A stretch of 7,637 bases of DNA from an uncultured Senegalimassilia sp. (GTDB lineage: Bacteria; Actinomycetota; Coriobacteriia; Coriobacteriales; Eggerthellaceae), in NCBI GenBank assembly GCA_934661765.1, contig CAKUJT010000111.1, forward strand, positions 1 to 7,637, given 5' to 3'. The notes beneath the pieces are model-generated. The model was not told where the DNA came from. It saw nothing but the letters and a program-made list of their open reading frames with translations, and did no database searches. Positions 1 through 7,171 of the stretch are shown here, one piece after another; position 1 is the stretch's first letter, and every line of letters starts with the position of its first letter. Made by a program: the position numbers and the translations under genes.

Positions 1-1
1 A

Positions 2-67
2 AACAGTGGAAAATTCATACCATGGCAGGTTGTAACAATAAGTATTGATGGAAAAATCATGGAGTAA
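2..67 (+). CDS. C-terminal end of an unrecognised upstream gene (partial)
   Basis: This frame is open from the left edge and ends in TAA at 65-67, giving 21 codons that end ...TISIDGKIME. Its stop sits right against the Shine-Dalgarno sequence of hcp, leaving only 14 bases between the two genes, which is typical of an operon. The other two forward frames close earlier (at 46-48 and 33-35). The alternating hydrophobic residues look like a real protein end, but I do not recognise a family. If real, it would be co-transcribed with hcp. Too short to be sure it is coding. Confidence 0.4.
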   Translation, partial: NSGKFIPWQVVTISIDGKIME

Positions 68-81
68 AGGAGAATACAATC

Positions 82-1686
82 ATGGAAAAAAAGATGTTTT
101 GTTATCAGTGTGAGCAGACCGTCGGATGTACCGGCTGCACAGGAAATGCCGGTGTCTGTGGAAAAAAGGCAGATACAGCCAAATTACAGGACGAACTGAC
201 GGGTGCGTTGATCGGTCTTGCAAAGGCTGTCAATGACGCAGCAACTATTTCTAAAAGAACCGGACATATCATAATTGAAGGACTGTTTACCACAGTTACA
301 AATGTGAGTTTTGACGATACCTCAATTGAAAACATGATAGAAAGAGTCAGAGCTGAGAAAGAACGACTGGTTCCTAATTGTGGTAATTGTCAGACGCCAT
401 GTGGTAAAACTAATGAATATGATATGCAGAAGCTGTGGGATGCTGACGAAGATATCCGATCTCTGAAATCTCTCATTCTTTTCGGAATTCGCGGGATGGC
501 AGCTTATGCCTATCATGCAAATGTTCTGAATTACGAAGATGCCGAAGTAAATCGGTTCTTCTGCGAAGCATTATTTAAAATTGGTTATGAAGAAAGTGTG
601 GAAAGACTGCTTCCTACTGTACTAAAAGTAGGAGAAATCAATCTGAAGTGTATGGCACTTCTTGACAAGGCAAATACAGAAACCTATGGAACACCAGAAC
701 CGACCGATGTTACACTTGCCATAGAAAAAGGACCTTTTATTGTCGTGACCGGTCATGATCTGAGAGACCTGCAGCTTTTACTTGAACAGACAGAAGGAAA
801 AGGCATCAACATCTATACTCATGGTGAAATGCTCCCTGCCCATGCCTATCCATTCTTAAAAAAATTCTCACACTTAAAAGGGAATTTTGGAACTGCATGG
901 CAGAATCAGCAGAAAGAGTTTGATCATCTTCCGGCTCCGATTCTTTACACTACCAACTGTCTGATGCCGCCAAAAAGCAGTTATGCTGACAGAGTATTTA
1001 CAACAGAAGTGGTTGCTTTCCCAGGTGCTGTTCATATCGATGAGAAGAAAGATTTCACGCCGATCATTGAAAAAGCGCTGGAACTGGGTGGTTACAAAGA
1101 AGATCAGAAATTTTCTGGTATCAACGGCGGAACAAAAGTGACAACCGGTTTTGGTCATGCAGCTATTCTGTCCCATGCAGGAACTGTAGTAGAAGCTGTA
1201 AAATCGGGCGCAATCCGTCATTTCTTCCTGGTTGCCGGCTGTGATGGTGCTAAGCCGGGTCGAAACTATTACACAGAATTTGTGAAACAGACACCTTCTG
1301 ATAGTATCATTCTCACCCTGGCATGCGGCAAGTTCCGATTCAATGACCTCGATCTTGGAGAAATCGGTGGGCTGCCACGACTGATGGATATGGGGCAATG
1401 TAATGATGCTTATGGTGCGATCCAGGTTGCCGTGGCACTTGCCGATGCCTTTGGATGTTCCGTAAATGAACTTCCACTTTCCTTCGTTCTCTCCTGGTAC
1501 GAACAGAAGGCAGTCTGCATCCTGCTGACACTTTTGCACCTGGGTATCAAAAACATCCGTCTTGGTCCTTCTCTTCCGGCGTTTTTGTCTCCTAATATTC
1601 TGAACTATCTGGTGGAAAATTATGGCATTGCACCTATTACCACACCAGAAGAAGACATCAAAACGTTTATGAACCTTAATGAATAA
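82..1686 (+). CDS. hcp: Hybrid-cluster protein (hydroxylamine / NO reductase, prismane)
   Basis: Complete 534-residue cytoplasmic Fe-S enzyme. The family reduces hydroxylamine to ammonia in vitro, and in E. coli Hcp acts as a high-affinity NO reductase, so the likely role is nitrosative-stress defence. All hybrid 4Fe-2S-2O cluster ligands are visible: H225, E249, C293, C387 (in VAGCDG, the persulfide cysteine), C415, C440, E474 and K476. Their spacings match Desulfovibrio Hcp almost exactly. The N-terminal 4Fe-4S site uses C7, C10, C19 and C26 (CYQC...CGK), with an extra C16 and one more residue than usual before the last ligand. A second small cysteine group, C100-C103-C107, is not part of the classic ligand set. 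The ATG at 82 follows an AGGAG (68-72) with 9-base spacing. The gene ends before a hairpin terminator. No partner reductase (hcr) or regulator is visible in the window. Confidence 0.97.
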   Translation: MEKKMFCYQCEQTVGCTGCTGNAGVCGKKADTAKLQDELTGALIGLAKAVNDAATISKRTGHIIIEGLFTTVTNVSFDDTSIENMIERVRAEKERLVPNCGNCQTPCGKTNEYDMQKLWDADEDIRSLKSLILFGIRGMAAYAYHANVLNYEDAEVNRFFCEALFKIGYEESVERLLPTVLKVGEINLKCMALLDKANTETYGTPEPTDVTLAIEKGPFIVVTGHDLRDLQLLLEQTEGKGINIYTHGEMLPAHAYPFLKKFSHLKGNFGTAWQNQQKEFDHLPAPILYTTNCLMPPKSSYADRVFTTEVVAFPGAVHIDEKKDFTPIIEKALELGGYKEDQKFSGINGGTKVTTGFGHAAILSHAGTVVEAVKSGAIRHFFLVAGCDGAKPGRNYYTEFVKQTPSDSIILTLACGKFRFNDLDLGEIGGLPRLMDMGQCNDAYGAIQVAVALADAFGCSVNELPLSFVLSWYEQKAVCILLTLLHLGIKNIRLGPSLPAFLSPNILNYLVENYGIAPITTPEEDIKTFMNLNE

Positions 1687-1713
1687 ATGTTTCAAAACCT
1701 TTATAAAACCAAC

Positions 1714-1742
1714 AAGGGGCTGTCTATTTCAGGACGCCCCTT
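1714..1742. terminator. Hairpin terminator between convergent genes
   Basis: The arms AAGGGGC (1714-1720) and GCCCCTT (1736-1742) pair perfectly. An inner GTC (1722-1724) / GAC (1733-1735) pair extends the stem around an 8-base loop, with T1721 bulged. It lies 27 bases after the hcp stop and 56 bases beyond the AI-2E stop on the other strand. There is only a short T run on the plus side; on the minus strand the hairpin is followed by a T-rich stretch (TTGTTGGTTTTAT). It therefore probably serves both genes, better on the minus strand. Confidence 0.75.
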
Positions 1743-1798
1743 AACTACTGATTCGCTCTTACATAAATCCCCTACTTCTGTCACCGAATTTCACCAAA

Positions 1799-2995
1799 TC
1801 AAGAATTGTTAATTTCCTCTTCTGTATATTCTACGACGTCTGTCCGCGTTACTCGTTTAATATTTTGTTTTTTTAGACACAAATAGACGTATTCGCGAAA
1901 AATAGTATAAAACACCGATACAGTCGGAATAAAAATAAGCATACCTACTATTCCCATAAGATTTCCACCGATTGTTACTGCCGCCAACACCCAAATTGAT
2001 GGAAGTCCTACTGAACCACCGACAACATGAGGATAAATCAGATTACCTTCAATCTGCTGTAAAAGCAAAAATATTATAACAAACAAAACTGCCTGTTTGG
2101 GATTTACCATGAAAATCAAAAGAGCTCCTACCGCACATCCAATAAAAGCTCCAAATATAGGAACCAATGCCGTAAATGCAATCAGAATACCAATCAATAG
2201 TGCATATGGAATTTTCAAAACACCTAAGGTAATGACAAACATGGTACCAAGTATCACTGCTTCAAGGCACTGTCCTGCAAGAAAATTTGCAAACGTCCTA
2301 TATGTCAGGGAGCATATTTTCAGAAATGCATCTGCTTTTTGTCTTGAGATAAAAGCAAATAGCACTTTTCTTACCTGTATATATAATCTTTCTTTCTGAA
2401 AAAGAATATAGCACGCAAAAGAAAATGCGATAAAAAAGGTCGCTAATCCACTGGCAATGGAGCCTAATGCTGACATCGTTGTGTTCATCATATTTCCAGC
2501 TCCATTCCCAAGAATACTTATTCCCCATTTAATTGCCTGGTCTGGATTAAACTGAAGTTGATTTACCAGTTTCATAATTTCCTGGTTATCATGTGAAAAC
2601 TCACGAATCCAGTTTTGCATCTGTGGAATAAAATCAGCAATACTTGTCATCAGACTTCCCGTTGTCTGTGTAAGTTGTGGAATTACTCCAAACGTAACCA
2701 ATCCAATTATACCGGTCAGTAATATAATTGTAAGAAATAAACTTATTGGTCTCGCTAATTTTTTACCCCATTTATTGTTTTCTTTTATCTTTCCAAGAAT
2801 TATCTTTTCTAAAAAACTCATTGGCACGTTGATCACAAATGCAATTGCGCCACCAAGTGCAAACGGAAATATAATTTTCCATATTTCCTTTAATACTTCA
2901 ATCACTACATCAAGTTTCCACAATGCAACTACAAGAAACGCTGTAAACACAATAAGCTCACGGATTCTTTTTATAGATATTTTGCTAAGCTTCAC
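1799..2995 (-). CDS. AI-2E family (UPF0118) transporter
   Basis: 398-residue polytopic membrane protein. Hydrophobic helices lie near residues 13-30, 40-58, 84-106, 177-199 and 236-297, and then from 302 to 368. The family signature is clear: GQCLEAVILG near 241-250, and a QQIEGNLIYPHVVGGSVGLP block near 313-332. Members have been linked to AI-2 export or to Na+(Li+)/H+ antiport, so the substrate is open. The frame stays open upstream to 3085, but I choose the GTG at 2995. It is preceded by AGAGGAG at 7-base spacing, and the family normally starts with (M)KLSK..KRIRELIVF. That GTG overlaps the TAG stop of the ATPase gene by one base (TAGTG), implying translational coupling and a shared transcript under the Mn riboswitch. 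The C-terminal tail is acidic (EYTEEEINNS). This gene looks intact although the one before it is broken. Confidence 0.9.
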   Translation of the reverse strand: MKLSKISIKRIRELIVFTAFLVVALWKLDVVIEVLKEIWKIIFPFALGGAIAFVINVPMSFLEKIILGKIKENNKWGKKLARPISLFLTIILLTGIIGLVTFGVIPQLTQTTGSLMTSIADFIPQMQNWIREFSHDNQEIMKLVNQLQFNPDQAIKWGISILGNGAGNMMNTTMSALGSIASGLATFFIAFSFACYILFQKERLYIQVRKVLFAFISRQKADAFLKICSLTYRTFANFLAGQCLEAVILGTMFVITLGVLKIPYALLIGILIAFTALVPIFGAFIGCAVGALLIFMVNPKQAVLFVIIFLLLQQIEGNLIYPHVVGGSVGLPSIWVLAAVTIGGNLMGIVGMLIFIPTVSVFYTIFREYVYLCLKKQNIKRVTRTDVVEYTEEEINNS

Positions 2996-5419
2996 TATCT
3001 GTCTCCTCTTTTTCTTAATTTCATACGTATACATTTGAGTAATTGTATAATCAAGAGACTTGCAAATGCATACAAATATACGCATCCAAGCTGCATCAGA
3101 TTCAGAGTTTCCACGTTAAACACCCGATGTAACCCCGGAATCATCAGTGCTGCTGTAATCAGCAGTGCACCAAGCGCAAAGGCTCCCTGCAACCATTTAT
3201 TATTGAAGAATACTTTTGTAAATATAACCGGATGATCTGATTTGCAGTTAAATCCATGAAACAAACGAGCCAGACAAAGAGTTCCAAACGCATATGTACT
3301 TCCGAGCATTGCACCGTTCTGATGATATCCTGTCAGGAAACCGATCATTGTCATCGCACCAATCACAAAACCTTCCAGTCCGATCTTACTAAGAAAATCT
3401 TTTGTCAGTATCGATTCATTTGCTGATCTTGGTTTCTCATTCATCACTTCACTTCTATGTGGTTCCATTCCTAATGCAATTGCCGGAAGGCTATCTGTCA
3501 AAAGATTAATAAACAGCAGATGTACCGGGGCAAATGGAACCGGCAACCCTGCATATCTGCCTGCTTCAAGGCTGGAGCGTCATTGACGCCATCCCCAGTC
3601 ATAGCCACTATTTTTCCTTTTTCCTGCCATGCTCGGACAATACGGATTTTATGTTCCGGTGACACTCTCGCATATACAGAAATATTTGGTACAAACTCTT
3701 TTAATTCTTCATCACTCATTTTTTCTATATCTGCGCCCTCACAGGCTTCAGATAAATCATGCAATATGCCAACTCTCTTAGCAATTGCTGCTGCTGTAAT
3801 TTTATGATCTCCTGTGATCATAACCGGCCTGATTCCTGCTCTTATACATTCTGTAACTGCAGTTTTTGATTCTTCTCTCGGCGGATCCATCATCGCGATC
3901 AAACCAAGAAATACCAGATGCTTCTCATCTTTTATAGTTAATGTGTGATTCTCTGGAATTTCACGATAAGTAAACGCCAATACTCGTAGACCTTCCATTG
4001 AAAACTCCTGGTTTTGACGTTGGATTTTATCTTTATCTTCAGCAGTAATATCTCGAACTCCATCTTTTGTCCAGATTCGTTCTGTCCGTTCCAGAAGATT
4101 GGCAACTGCACCTTTTACGATCATTCTATCTTCACTATCTATCCGATGACGCGTTGACATCATTTTTCGATCACTGTCAAACGGAAGTTCTCCGATTCTC
4201 GGATATTGTTTTCTTACGCTTGCTGCCTCTACGCCATATCGGCTTCCCAGGTTGATCAATGCTGTTTCTGTTGGATCTCCGATTTCTACTCCATTTTCGT
4301 TTGTTGAATCATTACACAAAATACTGTAATCTAAAAGACATCTTTGTGCCGGATCTGCTATATCAATTACCGCTGCGGGATCCTTTTTCCATCTATATAG
4401 TAATCTTCTACTGTCATTTTATTTTGTGTAAGCGTTCCTGTCTTGTCTGAACAGATCACAGAAACACTTCCAAGACCTTCTACTGCCTGAAGTTTACGAA
4501 TGATTGCGTGCTCTTTCGCCATCTTCTGAGTTCCAAACGAAAGAACAATTGTCACGATAGAGCTTAATGCTTCCGGAATTGCTGCGACTGCAAGTGCTAC
4601 TGCAAACATAAATGCACTGCTGATTTTTTCACCCCGGAATACATTGATTGCAAACAAAAAGCCGCAGAATATCAGGATTATAATTGAAAGTTTCTTTCCA
4701 AAGACTTCCAGACTTGCCTGAAGTGGTGTCTGTTTTTCCGAAGTTGATTTTAAAAGTCCTGCAATCTTTCCAACTTCCGTCTGCATTCCTATGTCAGTCA
4801 CAACTGCCCAGCCACGGCCATATGTCACAAAGCTGCCTGAAAACAACATATTTTTCCGATCTCCAAGCGGCACTTCCGTAGGTATAGTCTCCATACTCTT
4901 CTCAACTGCCAGGCTCTCTCCGGTGAATGCACTCTCATCAACCTTGAGGCTTGCATTTTCAATCAATCTTCCATCCGCCGGGATCATATCTCCAGCTTCG
5001 AGCAATATCACATCTCCAATAACCAGTTCCCTGGCCGGAATCTGAACGGCAGATCCATCACGCAGTACCTTTGCCTCCGGACCAGAAAGCTTCTTTAAAC
5101 TCTGTAAGGATTGTTCCGCTTTTACCGTCTGTACTGTTCCCAAAATTGCATTGATCGTGATAACAATTACAATAACCGCCGCACTCTCAACATCTCCTAA
5201 AATACCCGATATGATCGCTGATACAATCAGGATCAGAACCAGAAAATCCTTATACTGTTCCAAAAAAATCTGCAGGATATTTTTCTTCTTTCCTTCTGCA
5301 AGTTCATTCCATCCGCATTTTTCTCTGGAAGATTTCACCTGTTCACTCGTAAGGCCTGATATATTGCCTTTCACTCGCTCAAATACTTCTTCTACTGTCT
5401 GTTGATAAATTTCTTTCAT
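2995..5419 (-). pseudogene. P2-type cation-transporting ATPase (Ca2+/Mn2+ type), broken by two lesions
   Basis: Remains of a SERCA/YloB-like P-type ATPase, readable in three frames. Frame 1 (5419 to 4367) holds M1-M4, the actuator motif TGES (166-169), the M4 motif PEALS with E283, and the phosphorylation motif DKTGT at D325; it then stops early. Frame 2 resumes just after, with AAVIDIADPAQRC, an N-domain KGA motif (KGAVANLLER), DPPREE, MITGDH and TGDGVNDAPALKQAD, and runs into a stop at 3498. Frame 3 carries GLPVPFAPVHLLFINLLTDSLP (M6) through M10 and stops at 2995. The first break fits loss of one A in an A-run (4384-4388). The second is a deletion joining KQAD(I) directly to the start of M6, losing about 67 residues including M5. 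Restoring both gives about 874 residues, normal for the family. The start is ATG 5419, 8 bases after GGAGG; a GTG at 5422 is also possible. The Mn2+ riboswitch upstream suggests the ancestral pump exported Mn2+. Confidence 0.9.
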
Positions 5420-5493
5420 CACTTATGCCTCCTCTTTTCATAAATGTCTATTGGATTTTTATGCAATGAAAGATCTTTTCGATAAAAATGTAT

Positions 5494-5539
5494 AAAAAAA
5501 GAAACCTTTATTGCATAACAAACATGCAATAAAAGTCTC
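5494..5539 (-). terminator. Riboswitch-controlled intrinsic terminator
   Basis: On the minus strand, GAGACTTTTATTGCAT (5539-5524) pairs with ATGCAATAAAGGTTTC (5516-5501) around a 7-base loop, with two G-T wobbles, and is followed by seven Ts (5500-5494). The 5' arm is also the 3' strand of the riboswitch P1 helix, so the aptamer and the terminator cannot both form. This predicts that transcription reads through into the ATPase and AI-2E genes when ligand stabilises P1. Confidence 0.88.
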
Positions 5540-5626
5540 ACCATTTTCTTGTGACACCGGATGTCTCCACCGTACTGACGATACCACAAACGCATATTTT
5601 AAAAGCGTAGGTTACTCCCCTTTATT
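5531..5626 (-). promoter_or_regulatory. yybP-ykoY family manganese riboswitch
   Basis: Leader RNA on the minus strand. It carries the diagnostic 5' block AAAGGGGAGTA (GGGGAGTA at 5620-5613), then a hairpin built from ACC/GGT (5612-5610 / 5585-5583) and ACGC/GCGT (5608-5605 / 5593-5590). Next come the GTC..TAC segment and an ATCCGG loop (near 5563-5558), and the closing GAGACTTTT (5539-5531). The 5' AATAAAG can pair with the 3' CTTTTATT to form P1. The family binds Mn2+ and often controls P-type ATPases and other Mn exporters. The downstream terminator shares the P1 strand, which makes this a transcriptional ON switch. The assignment rests on recognised motifs and layout; no covariance-model search was run. 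Confidence 0.85.
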
Positions 5627-5633
5627 TGGTACA

Positions 5634-5662
5634 ATCATATATCAAATCCATACAACTGTCAA
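5634..5662 (-). promoter_or_regulatory. Near-consensus sigma-A promoter for the ATPase/AI-2E operon
   Basis: On the minus strand a perfect TTGACA (5662-5657) is followed after exactly 17 bases by TATGAT (5639-5634). Transcription should begin near 5628-5626, right at the first base-paired segment of the riboswitch. A strong constitutive promoter with control left to the leader is the usual design for such riboswitches. Confidence 0.87.
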
Positions 5663-5706
5663 GAAGTTCCTACGCCTTATAAATCAAACATTCTTTGAAA
5701 GAGTTC

Positions 5707-5907
5707 TTATATAATTATTCTTCTATGAATTATACGCATTTGCAGGTCTTTCCCACACAAAAAACAACTTTCATAACCCAAATCAGTATATCGTGGTTCA
5801 TGTAATACAGGCACTTGTAGATCTATCATTGCCAGTGTTATTTCTATAACATCCTCATCCGTCCTTGTTTCAAGAATAATCTGTTTTGTTTCCATTCGTA
5901 TTTTCAT
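5707..5907 (-). CDS. Small hypothetical protein, 66 residues, one CxxC pair
   Basis: A short open frame from ATG 5907 (or ATG 5895, giving 62 residues) to TAA at 5709-5707. It is not a protein I recognise. The first half is polar and acidic (ETRTDEDVIEITLAMIDL). The second half has a single C48-x-x-C51 pair in CFLCGK with nearby histidines, and a basic, isoleucine-rich end (RIIHRRIII). There is no signal peptide or membrane helix. It starts 28 bases after the MFS stop on the same strand, so it could be the last gene of that unit. The riboswitch operon promoter begins 45 bases beyond its stop. The ribosome binding site is poor (AAAAGAG lies directly against the first ATG), which weakens the case. 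It could be a small metal- or nucleic-acid-binding protein, a decayed gene fragment, or chance. Confidence 0.4.
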   Translation of the reverse strand: MKIRMETKQIILETRTDEDVIEITLAMIDLQVPVLHEPRYTDLGYESCFLCGKDLQMRIIHRRIII

Positions 5908-5935
5908 CTCTTTTCTGTGGACAAATTTTGAAAAG

Positions 5936-7111
5936 TTATCTTGACTTTATCTTATCAAAAAACAAAAGTCCAATTACCATTACTACAGGAAAGATCAGGC
6001 CGACTAACATACCGCTCCTTATATTATCTCCCGCCATCTGGGTTACTCGTCCAACAATACCAGGACCGATGCTTCCTCCCAGATCTCCCGCCATAGCAAG
6101 AAGTGCAAACATTGCAGTACCGCCTGCCGGAAACTTCATAGATGAGATACTTAATGTACCCGGCCACATGATTCCAACAGAGAAACCACACAGGATACAT
6201 CCTGTAAGTCCGACTACAGGGTTGGAAAAGAGTGATGCAAGAATATAACATATTACGCATAGTCCACCTGAACCAAGCATGAACTTTGACAAATCTACTT
6301 TTTCTCCATATTTTCCATATAATATTCTGCTGATTCCCATGGAGACAGCAAATAAACATGGTCCAAGAAGATCTCCCATTGTTTTGCTTAAGCCAAGCGC
6401 TGCTTCAGCATATGCAGAAGCCCATTGTGCCATAGATAATTCAGAAGCACCGGAACATACCATCAAAATAATTGCAATCCAGAATAATGGTGTTTTAAAA
6501 AGTGCTGATATGCTCATTCCTTCGTCCTCATCTACAAGATATTCAATAGGACAGGTTGCAAAATGATAGATATTTACTGTCGGAATCAGGGCTAGCAGAA
6601 CTGCCAGCCATTTCCAACTGTCGATTCCAAATACTGCAAAGAAAATCGTCGAGACAAGAATTGTTCCTACTGCTCCCCAGCAATAAAAAGAATGAAGCAA
6701 GCTCATAGTTGCTTCTTTATTGTCAAATGGACATGCCTCAATGATTGGGCTGCAAAGCACTTCAATAAGCCCGCTGCCTATTGCATAAATAATTACACTT
6801 ACTATAATTCCTGCAAAAGGATTCGGGAGCATTCCCGGGAGAAAAGCAAGCCCTACAAGACCTATGGCTGAGCAGGCTTCTGAAGCTACAATGCATATTC
6901 TGTAGCCTATTTTATCGACAAACCGGGCACAAAATAAGTCAACCACAAGCTGAGTAAAGAAAAAACAGGTGGAAATAAGCGCAATATTTCCAAGTGTGAC
7001 ATTGTATTCCGCATGAAACTTCAAATATAAAAGTGGTGCGAAGTTAGCAGCAATCGCCTGTGTTATAAATCCAAGATAACACGCCAATTTTGTTTTTTTA
7101 TAATTCTTCAT
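5936..7111 (-). CDS. Major facilitator superfamily transporter
   Basis: 391-residue inner-membrane permease with about 12 hydrophobic helices in two halves. They are joined by a polar loop near residues 206-222 (CPIEYLVDEDEGMSIS). The loop between helices 2 and 3 has a motif-A-like ARFVDKIGYR. A second glycine-rich stretch (GGTAMFALLAMAGDLGGSIGPGI) lies in helices 10-11. It resembles the sugar/glycoside branch of MFS (FucP-like), but the substrate cannot be read from sequence. The open frame extends to 7171, but the ATG at 7111 has AAGGAG 8 bases upstream and gives a normal MFS N-terminus (MKNYKKTKLACYLGF). It is divergent from an AraC-family gene with cupin-type sensing domain, so expression is probably switched on by a small ligand, plausibly the transported compound. 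No lesion is seen. Confidence 0.92.
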   Translation of the reverse strand: MKNYKKTKLACYLGFITQAIAANFAPLLYLKFHAEYNVTLGNIALISTCFFFTQLVVDLFCARFVDKIGYRICIVASEACSAIGLVGLAFLPGMLPNPFAGIIVSVIIYAIGSGLIEVLCSPIIEACPFDNKEATMSLLHSFYCWGAVGTILVSTIFFAVFGIDSWKWLAVLLALIPTVNIYHFATCPIEYLVDEDEGMSISALFKTPLFWIAIILMVCSGASELSMAQWASAYAEAALGLSKTMGDLLGPCLFAVSMGISRILYGKYGEKVDLSKFMLGSGGLCVICYILASLFSNPVVGLTGCILCGFSVGIMWPGTLSISSMKFPAGGTAMFALLAMAGDLGGSIGPGIVGRVTQMAGDNIRSGMLVGLIFPVVMVIGLLFFDKIKSR

Positions 7112-7142
7112 ATCAGTTACTCCTTGAATAATGTTTATTTGT

Positions 7143-7171
7143 ATTATATGATATATATATACTAATTTCAT
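7143..7171 (-). promoter_or_regulatory. Probable promoter of the MFS gene
   Basis: On the minus strand there is a perfect -10 TATAAT (7148-7143), with a weak -35 ATGAAA (7171-7166) 17 bases upstream. The leader to ATG 7111 would be about 25 bases. The poor -35 box overlaps one of the direct repeats (7166-7177), as expected for an activator-dependent promoter. An alternative promoter, TTGAAA (7214-7209) with TAAAAT (7191-7186) at 17-base spacing, lies further up and would give a longer leader. Confidence 0.6.

Noticed and set aside
874..1695. Long 273-codon open frame on the minus strand inside hcp
   Set aside because: It lies antisense to a gene with all catalytic ligands, its translation is compositionally odd (many C, F, H, R) and it matches no family. 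It is a shadow frame.
2996..3085. Upstream extension of the AI-2E protein to an ATG at 3085
   Set aside because: It would overlap the ATPase end by 91 bases and add 30 residues not typical of the family. The GTG at 2995 has a good AGAGGAG and matches the family start.
4367..4400. Programmed -1 frameshift in the P-type ATPase at A AAA AGG, as known for E. coli copA
   Set aside because: The direction (-1) and the A-run fit, but the A-site codon AGG re-pairs poorly as AAG, and I see no clear stimulatory structure. The gene also has a second lesion that no frameshift can repair (loss of M5), so simple inactivation is more likely.
5511..5714. 67-codon plus-strand frame over the riboswitch leader
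   Set aside because: It spans the promoter, aptamer and terminator of the opposite strand, whose structures fully explain the sequence. No convincing ribosome binding site.
5886..6359. Overlapping open frames on both strands inside the 3' part of the MFS gene
   Set aside because: They are out of frame with an intact transporter, have no ribosome binding sites and show no recognisable protein features.
7112..7171. MFS start at 7171, giving 20 more residues
   Set aside because: The added stretch covers the likely -10 box and the AAGGAG site. ATG 7111 has correct spacing and a normal MFS N-terminus.
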